DNA of 64,000 nucleotides from Tepidimonas charontis (GCF_007556685.1 NZ_VJON01000001.1:102432-166431); one strand, 5' to 3'; numbered from the stretch's first letter, positions 9,149-19,208 are shown. The notes: a model not told the origin generated them from the sequence alone. Program-made: numbers and translations.

Positions 9149-9898
9149 TCATCCTTCTTTCGAGGTGCCGGCCGCACCGCGGCCAGCGCACCATCCCGTG
9201 GCCAGATGCAGTGGCGCGGCCGCTGCACACGCCAGGGGCCGGGCTGACCTGGCGGACAGGGCCAGCCGCTGCAGGGGCACTCGGAGGATGGCCCCGAATC
9301 CCGGAGCCCGCTGCGGCCACTGGTGTGGCGCCGCTGGTGTGGCGTCCCAGCCGTGGCGCACGGTGTAGCGCACCGCACGGATGACCCCGGCGTGGGTGAT
9401 CCAGACCCACGCCGGCCGTTCGCCGTCTGCGGTGGGGCCACCGGCACCCGCGCCTGTGGCGCAGCCGCTCACACCCGTGTCACCGCCGCCCAAGGCCAAC
9501 AGATCGCGCAACGCCGCGCGCACGCGCCCCAGCAAGGCGGCGACCGACTCGCCGCCGCCGGGGGCGTAGTGGGCAAAGTCCGTGCACCAGGCATCCAGCA
9601 CTGCGGGCGGTATCTGGTCCCACGGGCAACCCTCCCAGGCACCAAAGTCCAGCTCGTGCAGGCGTGCATCGATGCGCGGCGGCGGCATGGTCGGACGTAG
9701 CGCCGACAGCGCTTGCGCCAACCCCCACGCCCGAGCCGCCGGCGACGACACCACCCTCGCCCGCGCCGGCAGGCGGGCATGCAGCCGCTGGGCCACCGCC
9801 GCCACGGCCGCCAGCTGCGCCCTCAGGTCCAGCCGTCCATAGCACCGCCCAGTAGCGCCTTCCACAGCGGGATGCCGTACCAGCCACAACGTCGGCAT
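9149..9898 (-). CDS. cobC: Alpha-ribazole phosphatase (histidine phosphatase family)
   Basis: Removes phosphate from alpha-ribazole-5'-phosphate (or from the adenosylcobalamin phosphate made by CobS), the last step of nucleotide-loop assembly. The 249-residue protein opens with LWLVRHPAVEGATGRCYGRL, combining the catalytic RHP histidine and the GxCYGR signature of CobC proteins; a second His is in WITHAGVIRAV. The C-terminal 50 residues are Ala-rich and not conserved. The start could be the ATG at 9898 or the GTG at 9904, which has GGGAGGGG at better spacing; a GTG at 9994 overlapping cobS is less likely. Last gene of the B12 operon, 76 bases after cobS. Confidence 0.88.
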   Translation of the reverse strand: MPTLWLVRHPAVEGATGRCYGRLDLRAQLAAVAAVAQRLHARLPARARVVSSPAARAWGLAQALSALRPTMPPPRIDARLHELDFGAWEGCPWDQIPPAVLDAWCTDFAHYAPGGGESVAALLGRVRAALRDLLALGGGDTGVSGCATGAGAGGPTADGERPAWVWITHAGVIRAVRYTVRHGWDATPAAPHQWPQRAPGFGAILRVPLQRLALSARSARPLACAAAAPLHLATGWCAGRGAAGTSKEG

Positions 9899-9974
9899 CG
9901 TCACGGCGCGCCCCTCCCGCCCCGGAATCGGTGGCACGGACGAGTTCCAACGCCTGCCGCACGACCGCGCGTTC

Positions 9975-10805
9975 TCAAGCGAAGCCTCCCCCAACCAGCG
10001 CCGACGCCATGGCCAGCCCGAGCCACCATCCCAGTTCGGCGAGCTGTTGCGTCGCGCCCAAGGTGTCCCCAGTAAAACCGCCCAGGCGCCGACGCAGCAG
10101 GTGCCACATCCAGCTCCAGCCGAGCAGCGCCCCTAGCACCCCGGCCCACCAGGGCGCCGGCGGTGTGGCCCACACCAGCACGGCCAGCGCCGCCGCACAC
10201 CACAGCCCCGCCACCCCGAGCGCGGCGACCCCGATGCGATCGGCCAGCGGTTTGCTCTTCGACGTGGCGGTGTCGCCGATGTGCGGCAAAGTCGCGATCG
10301 TCAGCAGCGGCGCGGTACGCGAGGTGACGTGGGCGCCGAACAGTCCCCACGCCACCGCCAGCGGTCCGAGCGCCTGCGTCAGCCACACCAGCAGCGCCAA
10401 CTTCAACGCCAGCGCCAGCAGCACCGCCAGTGTGCCGTAGCTGCCGATACGCGAATCCTTCATGATTTCCAGCGCGCGCTCGCGGCTGACGTGACCGCCG
10501 AGCGCGTCGGCGGTGTCGGCCAGGCCATCTTCATGGAAGGCGCCGGTGAGCCAGACACCGGCAGCGGTGGACAGCACCGCAGCCAGCGCGGCGCCGGCGG
10601 CGTTGGCGCCAAAGATATGGATCGCCAACGCAAAAACCGCCCCGCACCACGTTCCCACCACCCAGCCGACGCCCGGAAAATGCGCTGCGCTGGCACGCAG
10701 CATGGCCGGCGAATAGCCCACCCAAGCGGCCAGCCGGCCACGCACCGGGATGCGCGTGAAAAACTGCAGCGCCAGCAAAAAGTGGCGCACGCCGCGCACG
10801 ATCAT
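9975..10805 (-). CDS. cobS: Adenosylcobinamide-GDP ribazoletransferase (cobalamin synthase)
   Basis: Integral membrane enzyme joining adenosylcobinamide-GDP to alpha-ribazole (phosphate) to give adenosylcobalamin (phosphate). The 276-residue protein begins with FLLALQFFTRIPV, has the catalytic acidic motif FHEDGLADTADALGG and KDSRIGSYG, and several membrane helices, all typical of CobS. The ATG at 10805 overlaps the cobT stop by 4 bases, indicating translational coupling. Confidence 0.96.
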   Translation of the reverse strand: MIVRGVRHFLLALQFFTRIPVRGRLAAWVGYSPAMLRASAAHFPGVGWVVGTWCGAVFALAIHIFGANAAGAALAAVLSTAAGVWLTGAFHEDGLADTADALGGHVSRERALEIMKDSRIGSYGTLAVLLALALKLALLVWLTQALGPLAVAWGLFGAHVTSRTAPLLTIATLPHIGDTATSKSKPLADRIGVAALGVAGLWCAAALAVLVWATPPAPWWAGVLGALLGWSWMWHLLRRRLGGFTGDTLGATQQLAELGWWLGLAMASALVGGGFA

Positions 10806-11854
10806 GCCGGCTGGCTCGCGCTGCGCCGCGACACCCCGGCAGCGGAAAAACTGGCCATTTCGCGCAGGATGGCACAGGCCGACACGAGCAGCGGCCACGC
10901 CAGCGCCGCACCAGACCCTTCGCCCAGGCGCAGGCCCAGATCCAGCAGCGGCTCGGCGCGCAAGTGGGCCAGCAGCAAGGCGTGCCCGCGCTCACCGGAG
11001 CGATGGGCGAACACGCAGCGCTGCAGCACATGCGGGCGCAGCTTGACCGCCACCAACACCGCGGCGCTGGTGATGAAGCCATCCACCACGATGACGCGCC
11101 GCTCGGCGGCGGCCTGCAGTACCGCCCCCACCAGGGTGGCGATTTCGAAGCCACCGAGCGCAGCCAACGCGTCCAGCGGCTCGCTGGCATTGGCGTGGCG
11201 CTGCAGCACCTGCCGCAGCAGCGCGATTTTGCGCGCCACCCCGTCGGCGTCCAACCCGCTGCCGGCGCCGGTGCAGTCGGCGATGTCCAACCCGGTGAGC
11301 CGGCTCATCAGCAGCGATGCGGCCGAGGTATTGCCGATGCCCATCTCGCCCAGCAACAGCGCGTTGCCGGGCAAACGGCGTACCAAATCCACCCCGTTGG
11401 CCAGCGCCTGCGCGCACTGCGCAACGGTCATCGCCGGTTGCTCGCTGCTGTCGGCCGTGCCCCAGCCGACTTTGGCGTCCACCAGGCCGGGGCGGGGCGC
11501 GAAGGTGCGGCGCACGCCGCAGTCCACCACCGTCAGCGCCAGGCCGTGCTGGCGCGCCAAGACACTGACCGCCGCGCCACCGGCTAAGAAGTTTTCCACC
11601 ATCTGCCAGGTCACGTCGCTGGGGTAGGCCGACACGCCGCGCGCCGCCAGGCCGTGGTCGGCGGCACACACCAGCAGCTGAGGATCGCGCAGCAGCGGCG
11701 CCTCACTGCCCAGGATCAGGCCCAGACGCTGCGCCAGCGTCTCCAGCCGACCGAGCGAGCCCAGCGGCTTGGTTTTGTCGTCCAGCAGAGCTTGCAAGCG
11801 CTCGGCCAAGGTCGGATCGTGTATGTCGGGCACGTCGGGCAAGGTATCGAACAT
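10802..11854 (-). CDS. cobT: Nicotinate-nucleotide-dimethylbenzimidazole phosphoribosyltransferase
   Basis: Makes alpha-ribazole-5'-phosphate from nicotinate mononucleotide and dimethylbenzimidazole, activating the lower ligand of B12. The 350-residue product has the family motifs DDKTKPLGSLGRLE at the N-terminus, CAADHGLAARGVSAYP, GEMGIGNTSAAS and a Gly-rich VVDGFITSAA. It starts 37 bases after the cobQ stop and overlaps cobS by 4 bases. No bluB for dimethylbenzimidazole synthesis lies in the window. Confidence 0.97.
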   Translation of the reverse strand: MFDTLPDVPDIHDPTLAERLQALLDDKTKPLGSLGRLETLAQRLGLILGSEAPLLRDPQLLVCAADHGLAARGVSAYPSDVTWQMVENFLAGGAAVSVLARQHGLALTVVDCGVRRTFAPRPGLVDAKVGWGTADSSEQPAMTVAQCAQALANGVDLVRRLPGNALLLGEMGIGNTSAASLLMSRLTGLDIADCTGAGSGLDADGVARKIALLRQVLQRHANASEPLDALAALGGFEIATLVGAVLQAAAERRVIVVDGFITSAAVLVAVKLRPHVLQRCVFAHRSGERGHALLLAHLRAEPLLDLGLRLGEGSGAALAWPLLVSACAILREMASFSAAGVSRRSASQPA

Positions 11855-11891
11855 GGCAGGGACTCCTCGTCGTGGGTGGGAAAAGGCTGAC

Positions 11892-13427
11892 TCAAGGGGC
11901 GCTCAGCGCATCGAGCGCGCCCGCGGTGAAGTGGGCCTCGACACAATCGGCCAGGGCATCGAACACCGCCTGCAGCGGGCGGGCACGCGCCCCGAAGAGG
12001 GCGTGCAGCACGCCCGCGTCTTCGAACAGCCCGTGCAGATACAGACCCAGCACGTTGCCGGCGGCGTTTTGCCAGGCCAGCGCGGGGATGACCTCGTGCG
12101 CGCGCTCGCCGCGCCCCCACAGCGCCGGGTGCGGCACGGTGCGGCCGTGGTGGATCTCGTACCCATGCACGGGCAGCCCGGACAAGGCGGCCCACGGCCC
12201 ATGACAGACGCCAAAGCGCGCCGTGCTGCGACGCACGGTCTTGTCCGGCGCAAACGCGGTCACCAGCGGCAGCAGCCCCAAACCGGGGGCATTGCCATCG
12301 ATGCCGTGGACATCGACGAGCGCTTCACCCAGCATCTGCAGGCCGCCGCATATGCCCAGCACGGGCCGGCCGCACGCGGCGTGCTGGGCAATCGCCGCAT
12401 CCAGCCCCTGCGCGCGCAGCCAGGCCAGATCGGCCGCCGTTGCCTTGGAGCCAGGCAGGATGATCCAGTCGGCGCCCACGCAGTCGGCAGGGCGACGCGC
12501 CCATACTAGGCGCAACCCCTCGACGTTTTTCAGCGGCTGAAACTCGTCCAGATTGCTCAGACGCGGGTAGGCGATGATGGCCACGGTGGTGTGCACGGCG
12601 CCAGCGGCGCCGCAGCGGTCGTCGAAGACACCGTCTTCTTCCGGCAGACCATGCTGGCGCAGCAAGGGCAAGGTGGCCAGAGTAGGCACGCCGGTGAGCG
12701 CCCGCAGTTGCTGCGGCCCCGGGGCCAGCAGCGCCGCGTCACCGCGAAAACGGTTGAGCACGAAGCCGCGCAGCAGGGCGCGCACATCGTCGGGTAACAA
12801 GGCCCACGTACCGTACAGGTGGGCAAAGGCGCCGCCGCGGTCGATATCGGTCACCAGCAGGCAGCGCGCCTGGGTGTAGCGGGCCACGCGCAGATTGACG
12901 ATGTCGCTGGCCTGCAAATTGATCTCGGCAGGCGAGCCCGCGCCTTCGACGACGATGAGGTCGTACTGCACGCGCAAGTCGTCCAGCGCCGCGGCAACGA
13001 TGGGCCAGACGCGCTCGCTGCGCGCATGCCACGGCAGCGCGGCCAAGTCGGGCTGCATGCGCCCGAGCAACACCACCTGGCTGCGCGTGTCGGCCTCGGG
13101 CTTGAGCAACAGCGGATTCATGCGCACGTCCGGGGTAGCGCCGGCGGCCAGTGCCTGGAAATATTGGGCCGAGCCGATTTCGCCCTCACCACCACTGCCG
13201 GCAGCAATGCCCACAGGGCCAGTGCCCCCCGTGTCGCCACCCGCACCCCATTCCGAACCGACGCCGCCGGGCAGGGGCACCACGCGCGCGTTGTTGCTCA
13301 TGTTCTGCGCCTTGAAAGGGGCCACGCGCAGTCCTTGGCGCGCGTAGTAACGGCACAGCGCGGTGGCCAGCCAACTTTTGCCCGCGCCACTGGAGGTCCC
13401 CAGCACCATGACGCAGCGTGCGCTCAC
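11892..13427 (-). CDS. cobQ: Cobyric acid synthase (glutamine-dependent)
   Basis: Amidates carboxylates b, d, e and g of adenosylcobyrinate a,c-diamide using glutamine and ATP. The 511-residue protein has an N-terminal dethiobiotin-synthetase-like ATPase domain with the P-loop GTSSGAGKS at about 10-18 followed by FKAQNMSNNARV, and a C-terminal class I glutamine amidotransferase domain with the nucleophile in LGICGGLQMLG (Cys near 358) and the His in HGLFED. The GTG start at 13427 has GGGGAGGG upstream and its GTGA overlaps the cobD stop; an internal ATG at 13409 is a less likely start. Usual family length is 480-510. Confidence 0.95.
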   Translation of the reverse strand: MSARCVMVLGTSSGAGKSWLATALCRYYARQGLRVAPFKAQNMSNNARVVPLPGGVGSEWGAGGDTGGTGPVGIAAGSGGEGEIGSAQYFQALAAGATPDVRMNPLLLKPEADTRSQVVLLGRMQPDLAALPWHARSERVWPIVAAALDDLRVQYDLIVVEGAGSPAEINLQASDIVNLRVARYTQARCLLVTDIDRGGAFAHLYGTWALLPDDVRALLRGFVLNRFRGDAALLAPGPQQLRALTGVPTLATLPLLRQHGLPEEDGVFDDRCGAAGAVHTTVAIIAYPRLSNLDEFQPLKNVEGLRLVWARRPADCVGADWIILPGSKATAADLAWLRAQGLDAAIAQHAACGRPVLGICGGLQMLGEALVDVHGIDGNAPGLGLLPLVTAFAPDKTVRRSTARFGVCHGPWAALSGLPVHGYEIHHGRTVPHPALWGRGERAHEVIPALAWQNAAGNVLGLYLHGLFEDAGVLHALFGARARPLQAVFDALADCVEAHFTAGALDALSAP

Positions 13428-14524
13428 GCCCGGCCCTCCCCGCGCGCATGCTGGACGCAATCCATGGAGACGCGCGCGCCACCCGCATCGAGGTGCGCCC
13501 GGGTCGCACACGCCTCGCGCGGCGCAGACGATATTGCGGCCTGCCAAGCAGCAACCAGGGCGTCGACCGCCTGCGGCGGCTGCGCACTCATGCGCCACCA
13601 GCCCGGCAGGCCAAAGGACGTGGCATCGCGCAAGCGCACACCATGGGTACGCAGGGCGGCGGCGTCCAGCGGCTGCGGCGGGCGGGCGCAGAAAAAGGGG
13701 GTCACGCTGGGCGCACAGATCCAGCCCAGTGGCTCCAATCGGGCACGCAGAGCCTCGGCCCAAGCAGCCAGGGTTTGGCGGCTGTCGGCCAGCCAGCGCT
13801 GCGTCTGCGGCTGCACCCAGGCGCGCAGCAGCGCGACGCCATGAGCTCCCACCGGCCACGATGGCGCCAGTGCCTCCATTCGGGTGACGTCCTCCTCAGC
13901 ACCCTCCGGAGCGATGGCGTACGCGGCGCGCACCCCGGTCATGCCGAGGGCCTTGTTGGGAGTCCAAATTTGCCACACTCGCCGCAGCTCGTCCTTCGTC
14001 AGCGCGTCCGCCCCATACAAGCGCAGCGGCGCGTACGCGGCATCCAGCACCACACTGCGTTCGCTGGGGGCCTGTAGCGCCGCCTCCACGACGTCGCGCT
14101 TCTGCGGTTGCCCTTGTGGGCTACCCGGGTCACACAACCAAACCAGGTCGGCGTGCGCCGGTTGCTTGACTTCGCACAGGCCCCAGGCGCGAGCGGCATG
14201 ACGGTAGTCGCCATACCCGTGCCGGGGCAGGTGCACATGCCGCGCCCCCCGCAGGCGAAAAGCGGCCGTCAGGCGCTGAATGCCCTCGCTGGCGCTGCCC
14301 AGCACCAGCACACGCTCAGGGATCACGCCGTGCCAGTCGGCCAGCGCACGGCGCAGCTCGGTGTAACTGGGGTCGGGATAGCGCGTGGCGTCGGCCTGTT
14401 GCACGGCCTGCCACGCGGTGGGGCACGGCCCACAGGCGTTGGCGTTGGTGGAGAAATCCCACGGCACGGCACCATGGACGTCGGGGCCGCCGTGTATGCG
14501 CACCCACGCTTCGCGCCCTCTCAC
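13424..14524 (-). CDS. cobD: Threonine-phosphate decarboxylase (PLP enzyme; CobC in Pseudomonas naming)
   Basis: Decarboxylates L-threonine-O-3-phosphate to (R)-1-aminopropan-2-ol phosphate, the linker of the nucleotide loop. The 366-residue fold-type I aminotransferase-like protein opens with HGG and DFSTNANACGP, and has the PLP lysine in TPNKALGMTGVRAAY. The GTG at 14524 forms a GTGA overlap with the cbiB stop and has GGAGG upstream. Neighbour CbiB uses its product directly. Confidence 0.92.
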   Translation of the reverse strand: MRGREAWVRIHGGPDVHGAVPWDFSTNANACGPCPTAWQAVQQADATRYPDPSYTELRRALADWHGVIPERVLVLGSASEGIQRLTAAFRLRGARHVHLPRHGYGDYRHAARAWGLCEVKQPAHADLVWLCDPGSPQGQPQKRDVVEAALQAPSERSVVLDAAYAPLRLYGADALTKDELRRVWQIWTPNKALGMTGVRAAYAIAPEGAEEDVTRMEALAPSWPVGAHGVALLRAWVQPQTQRWLADSRQTLAAWAEALRARLEPLGWICAPSVTPFFCARPPQPLDAAALRTHGVRLRDATSFGLPGWWRMSAQPPQAVDALVAAWQAAISSAPREACATRAHLDAGGARVSMDCVQHARGEGRA

Positions 14525-15618
14525 GCCTGCCCTCCTGAGATTGCCGACGTTGGGCCAGCCACCAGCACCACGGCGGCTGCCGCTGCGGCAAGGACAGCGA
14601 CCACCGCCGCGCAGCGCCGGATCGCCAGTGGCGTATCGGCCGGCAGTGGGGGCCGGCCACTGGGGTTGAGCGCGTACACCCCGCGCTTGCGCAGGCACAC
14701 CCCTAGGGTCAGCGCCAAAGCTGCCATGGGCCAGCCCCCGTTGGGCGAGGGGGTTCGCGCCGACTCTGTACACAGGCGTGACCAGCGCATGCCCCACCAC
14801 CACGCCGGAGCCAGCAGTAGCGCGGTCAAGCGTGCCGGCAGCCACGACAGCACATCATCCGCCCGCGCGGCCCAGCGGCCCGCCCACGTCCAGTCGCGAC
14901 CATGGCGCGCGCCCAGGTAGCCCCACATGGCATCGGCCGTGTTGGCAAAACGGTACAGCGCGGCTCCGGGCAGGCCCAGCACCGCGAACCACAGCAACGG
15001 TGCCACGACCGAGTCGTTGAGATTTTCGGCCAGGGTCGATAGCGCTGCCTCGCGCACCGCCCCCTCGTCCAGCGAATCGACATCGCGGCTGACCAGCCGC
15101 GCCACCTGCGCGCGTCCTGCATCCAGCGACTGTGCAAGGGCAGCCTCCACCGCCGTGACCTCGTCGCGCAGCAGACGCCAAGCGAACAGTGGCTTGAGCC
15201 ACAGCCCCAGCCACGCCGCCTGCACCCATGCCGGCCAGTCGCGCGCCAGGGCCTGCAGCGCGCCTGCCATGGCCACCACCACAATCGCTCCCATCAACCA
15301 CGCCAGAACGCCGCGCAGCAAGGGGCCAAGAGATGATCTCCCCGTGGTCGCTTGCATGGTTGCCAGCGCGCGTGCCGCTGCTGATCTGTCCTCCGCGACT
15401 GCGGGGGGCGCTGCCCAGCGCCCCGCAGCGGCCAAAAAACGGCCCATACCAACCACGGGGTGCAGCCAGGCGGGAGGCTCGCCGCAGCAGCGGTCGATGG
15501 CCAACGCAATCAGCACGGCCCCGCCGATCACTGCGGGCGACAACGCTGCCCAAACTGCCATGGTCGCCGGGTCGGATATTCCGGCCTCCGCGGGTACGGA
15601 CGCCAGCCACTGGCTCAC
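14521..15618 (-). CDS. cbiB: Adenosylcobinamide-phosphate synthase
   Basis: Membrane enzyme that attaches aminopropanol phosphate to adenosylcobyric acid. The 365-residue protein has the typical start region with [19 protein letters not shown], then GRFLA, and the conserved [27 protein letters not shown] split across the middle, with several hydrophobic helices. The GTG start at 15618 overlaps the bioB stop by 4 bases. The gene is called cobD in Pseudomonas and Rhodobacter naming, which is why I use cbiB. Confidence 0.94.
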   Translation of the reverse strand: MSQWLASVPAEAGISDPATMAVWAALSPAVIGGAVLIALAIDRCCGEPPAWLHPVVGMGRFLAAAGRWAAPPAVAEDRSAAARALATMQATTGRSSLGPLLRGVLAWLMGAIVVVAMAGALQALARDWPAWVQAAWLGLWLKPLFAWRLLRDEVTAVEAALAQSLDAGRAQVARLVSRDVDSLDEGAVREAALSTLAENLNDSVVAPLLWFAVLGLPGAALYRFANTADAMWGYLGARHGRDWTWAGRWAARADDVLSWLPARLTALLLAPAWWWGMRWSRLCTESARTPSPNGGWPMAALALTLGVCLRKRGVYALNPSGRPPLPADTPLAIRRCAAVVAVLAAAAAAVVLVAGPTSAISGGQA

Positions 15619-16673
15619 GCTGCCCCCATGGAAGTGTGCATACCCAACCGCGCCAGCAGTGCCTGGTCGGCCTGCACGTCGGCGTTACCGGTCACCAGCA
15701 ACTTATCGCCGTAGAAGATGGAGTTGGCACCTGCCAAAAAGCACAGCACCTGGGTCGATTCGTCCATTTGGCGCCGGCCGGCCGACAGACGCACCTTGGC
15801 GCGTGGCATGGTGATCCGCGCCGCCGCCACGGTGCGCACAAACTCCAGTGGGTCGAGGTCTGGCTGGTCGGCCAGCGGCGTGCCGGGCACCTTCACCAGG
15901 TGGTTGATGGGCACCGACTCCGGGTAGGGGGCGAGGTTAGCCAGCTGCGCAATCAGCCCGGCGCGGCCGGTGCGTGTTTCGCCCATCCCCACGATGCCGC
16001 CGCAACAGACGTGAATGCCGGCGTCGCGCACGTGCTGCAGCGTTTGCAGCCGGTCTTGGTAATCGCGCGTGGTGATGATGTTTCCGTACATCTCGGGTGC
16101 GGTGTCCAGGTTGTGGTTGTAGTAGTCCAACCCCGCCTCTTTGAGACGTTGCGCCTGCTCACGGCTGAGCATGCCCAGGGTGCAGCAGGCTTGCAGCCCC
16201 TCGTCCTTGACCACGCGCACCAACGCTTCGACCTTTTCGAGATCGCGGTCGTTGGGCGCGCGCCACGCTGCCCCCATGCAAAAACGCGTTGCCCCGGCCG
16301 CCTTGGCGGCCCGTACGGCTTCGAGCACCTCTTGCGGCGACATCACCTTGGTAGCCTTGACGCCCGTGTCGTAGTGCGCCGATTGCGGGCAATAGCCGCA
16401 GTCCTCGGGGCAGCCACCGGTTTTGATCGACAGCAACGTCGCCAGCTCCATGTGCGTGGGGTCGTGGTGCTGCCGGTGCACTGTCTGGGCACGGTACAAC
16501 AGCTCGGGCAGAGGCAGATTCAGCAACGCAAGCACGTCTTCGACGTGCCAGCGCTGGGGCCTATCAGCTGCGGTGGCGGTGTCCGTCTCTGTCGCCTCTG
16601 ACATCTCAGCCACGGTCGGTCGAAGCGTTTGCCGACAAAACACCGTTACTGGTTTTTCAATCGTTTCAGACAT
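15615..16673 (-). CDS. bioB: Biotin synthase
   Basis: Radical-SAM enzyme inserting sulfur into dethiobiotin. The 352-residue protein carries [10 protein letters not shown] with the three cluster cysteines at 88, 92 and 95 and further conserved segments (NHNLDT, GICCGG-type [16 protein letters not shown]). Its N-terminus is about 40 residues longer than usual and Thr/Glu/Ala-rich. The ATG at 16673 has AGGAG about 8 bases upstream. It sits inside the B12 operon, 58 bases after cobO and overlapping cbiB by 4 bases; no other biotin gene is nearby. The call is firm; the placement is the oddity. Confidence 0.97.
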   Translation of the reverse strand: MSETIEKPVTVFCRQTLRPTVAEMSEATETDTATAADRPQRWHVEDVLALLNLPLPELLYRAQTVHRQHHDPTHMELATLLSIKTGGCPEDCGYCPQSAHYDTGVKATKVMSPQEVLEAVRAAKAAGATRFCMGAAWRAPNDRDLEKVEALVRVVKDEGLQACCTLGMLSREQAQRLKEAGLDYYNHNLDTAPEMYGNIITTRDYQDRLQTLQHVRDAGIHVCCGGIVGMGETRTGRAGLIAQLANLAPYPESVPINHLVKVPGTPLADQPDLDPLEFVRTVAAARITMPRAKVRLSAGRRQMDESTQVLCFLAGANSIFYGDKLLVTGNADVQADQALLARLGMHTSMGAA

Positions 16674-16731
16674 ATGGGCAATCTCCTTCTCGGCAACAAC
16701 CTTGCCTGCGTTCCGCATCCTCGGCGCACGG

Positions 16732-17313
16732 TCAATCTTCAATCCCGCGCTGTGCCGGGATACCGGCCTGGAAAGCGTGCTTGATCAGTTTCATCTCGGT
16801 CACGGTATCGGCCACCTCGATCAGCTCGGACGGGCAACGCCGCCCCGTCAGGCAAACGTGCACATCGCGAGGGCGCTTGCACAAGGTATGCAGTACCTCA
16901 TCGAGCGACAACCAGCCGTATATCAGCGGGTAGGTAATCTCGTCCAGAACGACCAAAAAATGGTTTCCGTCGAGAATGGCCGCCTTGGCGCGCAGCCAGC
17001 CATCCCGGGCCAGTTGAGCGGATCGCTCCAGATCGCGGCTTTTCCAACTAAAGCCATCGCCCAGCCCCTCGATCGGCAAGCCAATTTGTTCGAACATGCG
17101 ATGCTCTCCAAAGCGGGCTGTGGGCACCTTCATGAACTGGAAAATGCGCACCTTCCGCCCGTGCACATGGGCGCGGCCCAGCGCCCGCAACGCCAACCCG
17201 AAGGCCGCCGTGCTCTTGCCCTTGCCGTCGCCAGTATGAACGATGAGCAAACCTCGGCGTTCGCCTTCGGGCTTGTCGTAACGTTTTTCGGTAGGTGGAG
17301 ACTCGAGCTGCAT
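16732..17313 (-). CDS. cobO: Cob(I)yrinic acid a,c-diamide adenosyltransferase
   Basis: Transfers the adenosyl group of ATP to the cobalt of corrinoids. The 193-residue protein has the CobO/BtuR P-loop variant GDGKGKST at 28-35, the segment KPEGERRGL before it, VLDEITYPL in the middle and [20 protein letters not shown] near the C-terminus. I start at the ATG at 17313, where family members usually begin and where AAAGG lies about 9 bases upstream; an in-frame ATG at 17331, directly after the btuD stop, would add six residues. Confidence 0.95.
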   Translation of the reverse strand: MQLESPPTEKRYDKPEGERRGLLIVHTGDGKGKSTAAFGLALRALGRAHVHGRKVRIFQFMKVPTARFGEHRMFEQIGLPIEGLGDGFSWKSRDLERSAQLARDGWLRAKAAILDGNHFLVVLDEITYPLIYGWLSLDEVLHTLCKRPRDVHVCLTGRRCPSELIEVADTVTEMKLIKHAFQAGIPAQRGIED

Positions 17314-17331
17314 AAGGCAAAGCCTTTCCAT

Positions 17332-18174
17332 TCACTGCAGCAGCGCCACCCAGCGGCCATCGACGGCCTGGATGCGCAGTCGGTGGTCGAAGACGGCCGA
17401 CAACGCCTCGTGCGCCCGAGCATCGTCCACCGGCCCAGCGTACGCCACTGCACCCTCGCGCATCACCACCAGATCGTTGGCCATCAGGGCCAGAGAGACC
17501 TCATGCAGCACGCTGACGACGGTGCGTCCTTCGGTCACCAACGCCCGCACCAACGCCAACCAATCGGCCTGATGAGGCGGGTCCAGATGAGACAGCGGCT
17601 CGTCCATCAACAGCACCGGTGCCTGCACTGCCAGCAACCGTGCCAACAGCACGCGTTGCCGCTCGCCACCGGACAGCGTGCCGAACGCGCGCTCGCGCCA
17701 GTCCCACGCGTGGGTTTGACGCAACGCCGCCTCCACCGCAGCGTGATCAGCCGGGCTGGGGGCTGCCAACCACCCCTGGTGCGGCAGACGGCCCAGCATA
17801 ACCACATCCCACACCCGTAAATCGTCAGCGCCTGCGTCGGCCACGCCACCCTGGGCCAGCCAGGCCAGCGAGCGCGCACGCTCACGCCAAGACCATTGCT
17901 CCAATGGCCGCCCCAGCAAAACGATCTCCCCGTGAGCCGGCGCCAGCCCTGCCAAGGCCCGCAGCAGGGTGGATTTGCCGGCACCGTTCGGGCCCACGAT
18001 GGCGGTCCAGCGCCCGGCGGCAATGGCCACATCCAGCCCCGACACGGCCACCCGCCGGGCGTGAGGCGGCCCCACCGTGACAGTTAGCCCGCGCGCTTGC
18101 AGTGCCACCGGCCCCGCCGCAGCGCGGCCAACCGCGGGCGCAGCGGTTGCAGGCTGACGGGTCTGGGTACTCAT
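17332..18174 (-). CDS. btuD: Cobalamin ABC transporter, ATP-binding protein
   Basis: ATPase energising vitamin B12 or cobinamide import. The 280-residue protein has Walker A GPNGAGKS at 61-68, the signature LSGGERQR at 167-174, Walker B VLLMDEP at 187-193 and a His switch in VLHEVSL. The ATG at 18174 overlaps the permease stop by 4 bases. The FecE/BtuD-like domain would also suit a siderophore system; the B12 operon context decides for cobalamin. Confidence 0.92.
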   Translation of the reverse strand: MSTQTRQPATAAPAVGRAAAGPVALQARGLTVTVGPPHARRVAVSGLDVAIAAGRWTAIVGPNGAGKSTLLRALAGLAPAHGEIVLLGRPLEQWSWRERARSLAWLAQGGVADAGADDLRVWDVVMLGRLPHQGWLAAPSPADHAAVEAALRQTHAWDWRERAFGTLSGGERQRVLLARLLAVQAPVLLMDEPLSHLDPPHQADWLALVRALVTEGRTVVSVLHEVSLALMANDLVVMREGAVAYAGPVDDARAHEALSAVFDHRLRIQAVDGRWVALLQ

Positions 18175-19208
18175 GCCGCTCGCCGGTACATCAACCACAG
18201 CAAGTACCCTCCGCCCAGCACGGCGGTCAGCACACCCACCGGAATCTCCTGCGGGGCCAACAAACCACGCGCGAGCAAATCGGCCGCCAGTAGCAACACG
18301 CCGCCCATCAGGCTGGACAGCGCGAGCAGCCGCGCATAGGTGGCTTTGATGAGCGCGCGCACCATGTGCGGCGCGGCTAAACCCACGAACGCGATCAGCC
18401 CGGTCTGCGCCACCGCCGTGCCGGTGGCCAGCGCCAGCACCGCCACCAATGCGGCGCGTAACGCGGCCAGCGGCACCCCCAGGCTCTGCGCCGTGGCCTC
18501 GCCCAGCGTCAGCGCATCCAGCCCCCTGGCCAGCGCGGCCGCCGCCAGCAGGCAGACCACACCGGTCGTCATCATGATGCCCCAGGCCGACCACCCCACG
18601 TAGCCGGTAGAGCCGAGCAGGAAGGCCTGCATGGCCTGCAACACCTCCGGCACCAGCAGGGTGACCAGCGAGGTCAACGCCCCCAGCACCATGCCCACCA
18701 CCACCCCGGCCAGCAGCAGCCGGTAGGTGTGCTGCACGCCACGCGCCAGGGTCAGCGTCAGCAGGACAGCGCCCACCGCGCCCACGAAGGCCGCGCCGGT
18801 CAGCCCCAGGCGCACCACCCACACCGTGGCAAACGGCGACACCCCTAACCCCACCAAAGCCAGCGCCACCGCCAGCGACGCGCCCGATGCGCTGCCCAGC
18901 AAAAACGGATCGGCCAGCGGGTTGCGGAACAGCCCCTGCGCCACCGCCCCCGCCAGCCCCAGCAAAGCGCCGGCCGCCCACGCCCCAAGCGTGCGCGGTG
19001 CGCGAATGTCCCATACGATGTGCGTCGCCACCGGATCGGCCAGCAGCGCCCATACCGGCTCCACGCCGGTGCTGCCCACCCCCAAGCCCAGCAGGGCCAG
19101 CACCGCCGCCACACCCACCAAGACCACGGCCAGCCCCCATCCCAGCCGATGCGCGGCCAGGGCCGCCGGGGCCTGCGACGACAGGGAACATGAGCCGGGC
19201 GCACTCAT
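18171..19208 (-). CDS. btuC: Cobalamin ABC transporter, permease
   Basis: FecCD-family inner-membrane permease of 345 residues with about ten predicted helices. Family motifs seen are RAPRTLGAWAAGALLGLAG, FRNPLADPFLLG and FVGLAAPHMVR, the last facing the ATPase. The ATG at 19208 overlaps the btuF stop and the stop overlaps the btuD start, giving the order btuF-btuC-btuD. Confidence 0.93.
   Translation of the reverse strand: MSAPGSCSLSSQAPAALAAHRLGWGLAVVLVGVAAVLALLGLGVGSTGVEPVWALLADPVATHIVWDIRAPRTLGAWAAGALLGLAGAVAQGLFRNPLADPFLLGSASGASLAVALALVGLGVSPFATVWVVRLGLTGAAFVGAVGAVLLTLTLARGVQHTYRLLLAGVVVGMVLGALTSLVTLLVPEVLQAMQAFLLGSTGYVGWSAWGIMMTTGVVCLLAAAALARGLDALTLGEATAQSLGVPLAALRAALVAVLALATGTAVAQTGLIAFVGLAAPHMVRALIKATYARLLALSSLMGGVLLLAADLLARGLLAPQEIPVGVLTAVLGGGYLLWLMYRRAA

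Noticed and set aside
14697..14712. CCCTAGGG inside cbiB, similar to the palindrome arms near actP
   Set aside because: Lies in the middle of a coding region, lacks the spaced TCCCTAG arm, and is most simply explained by codons.
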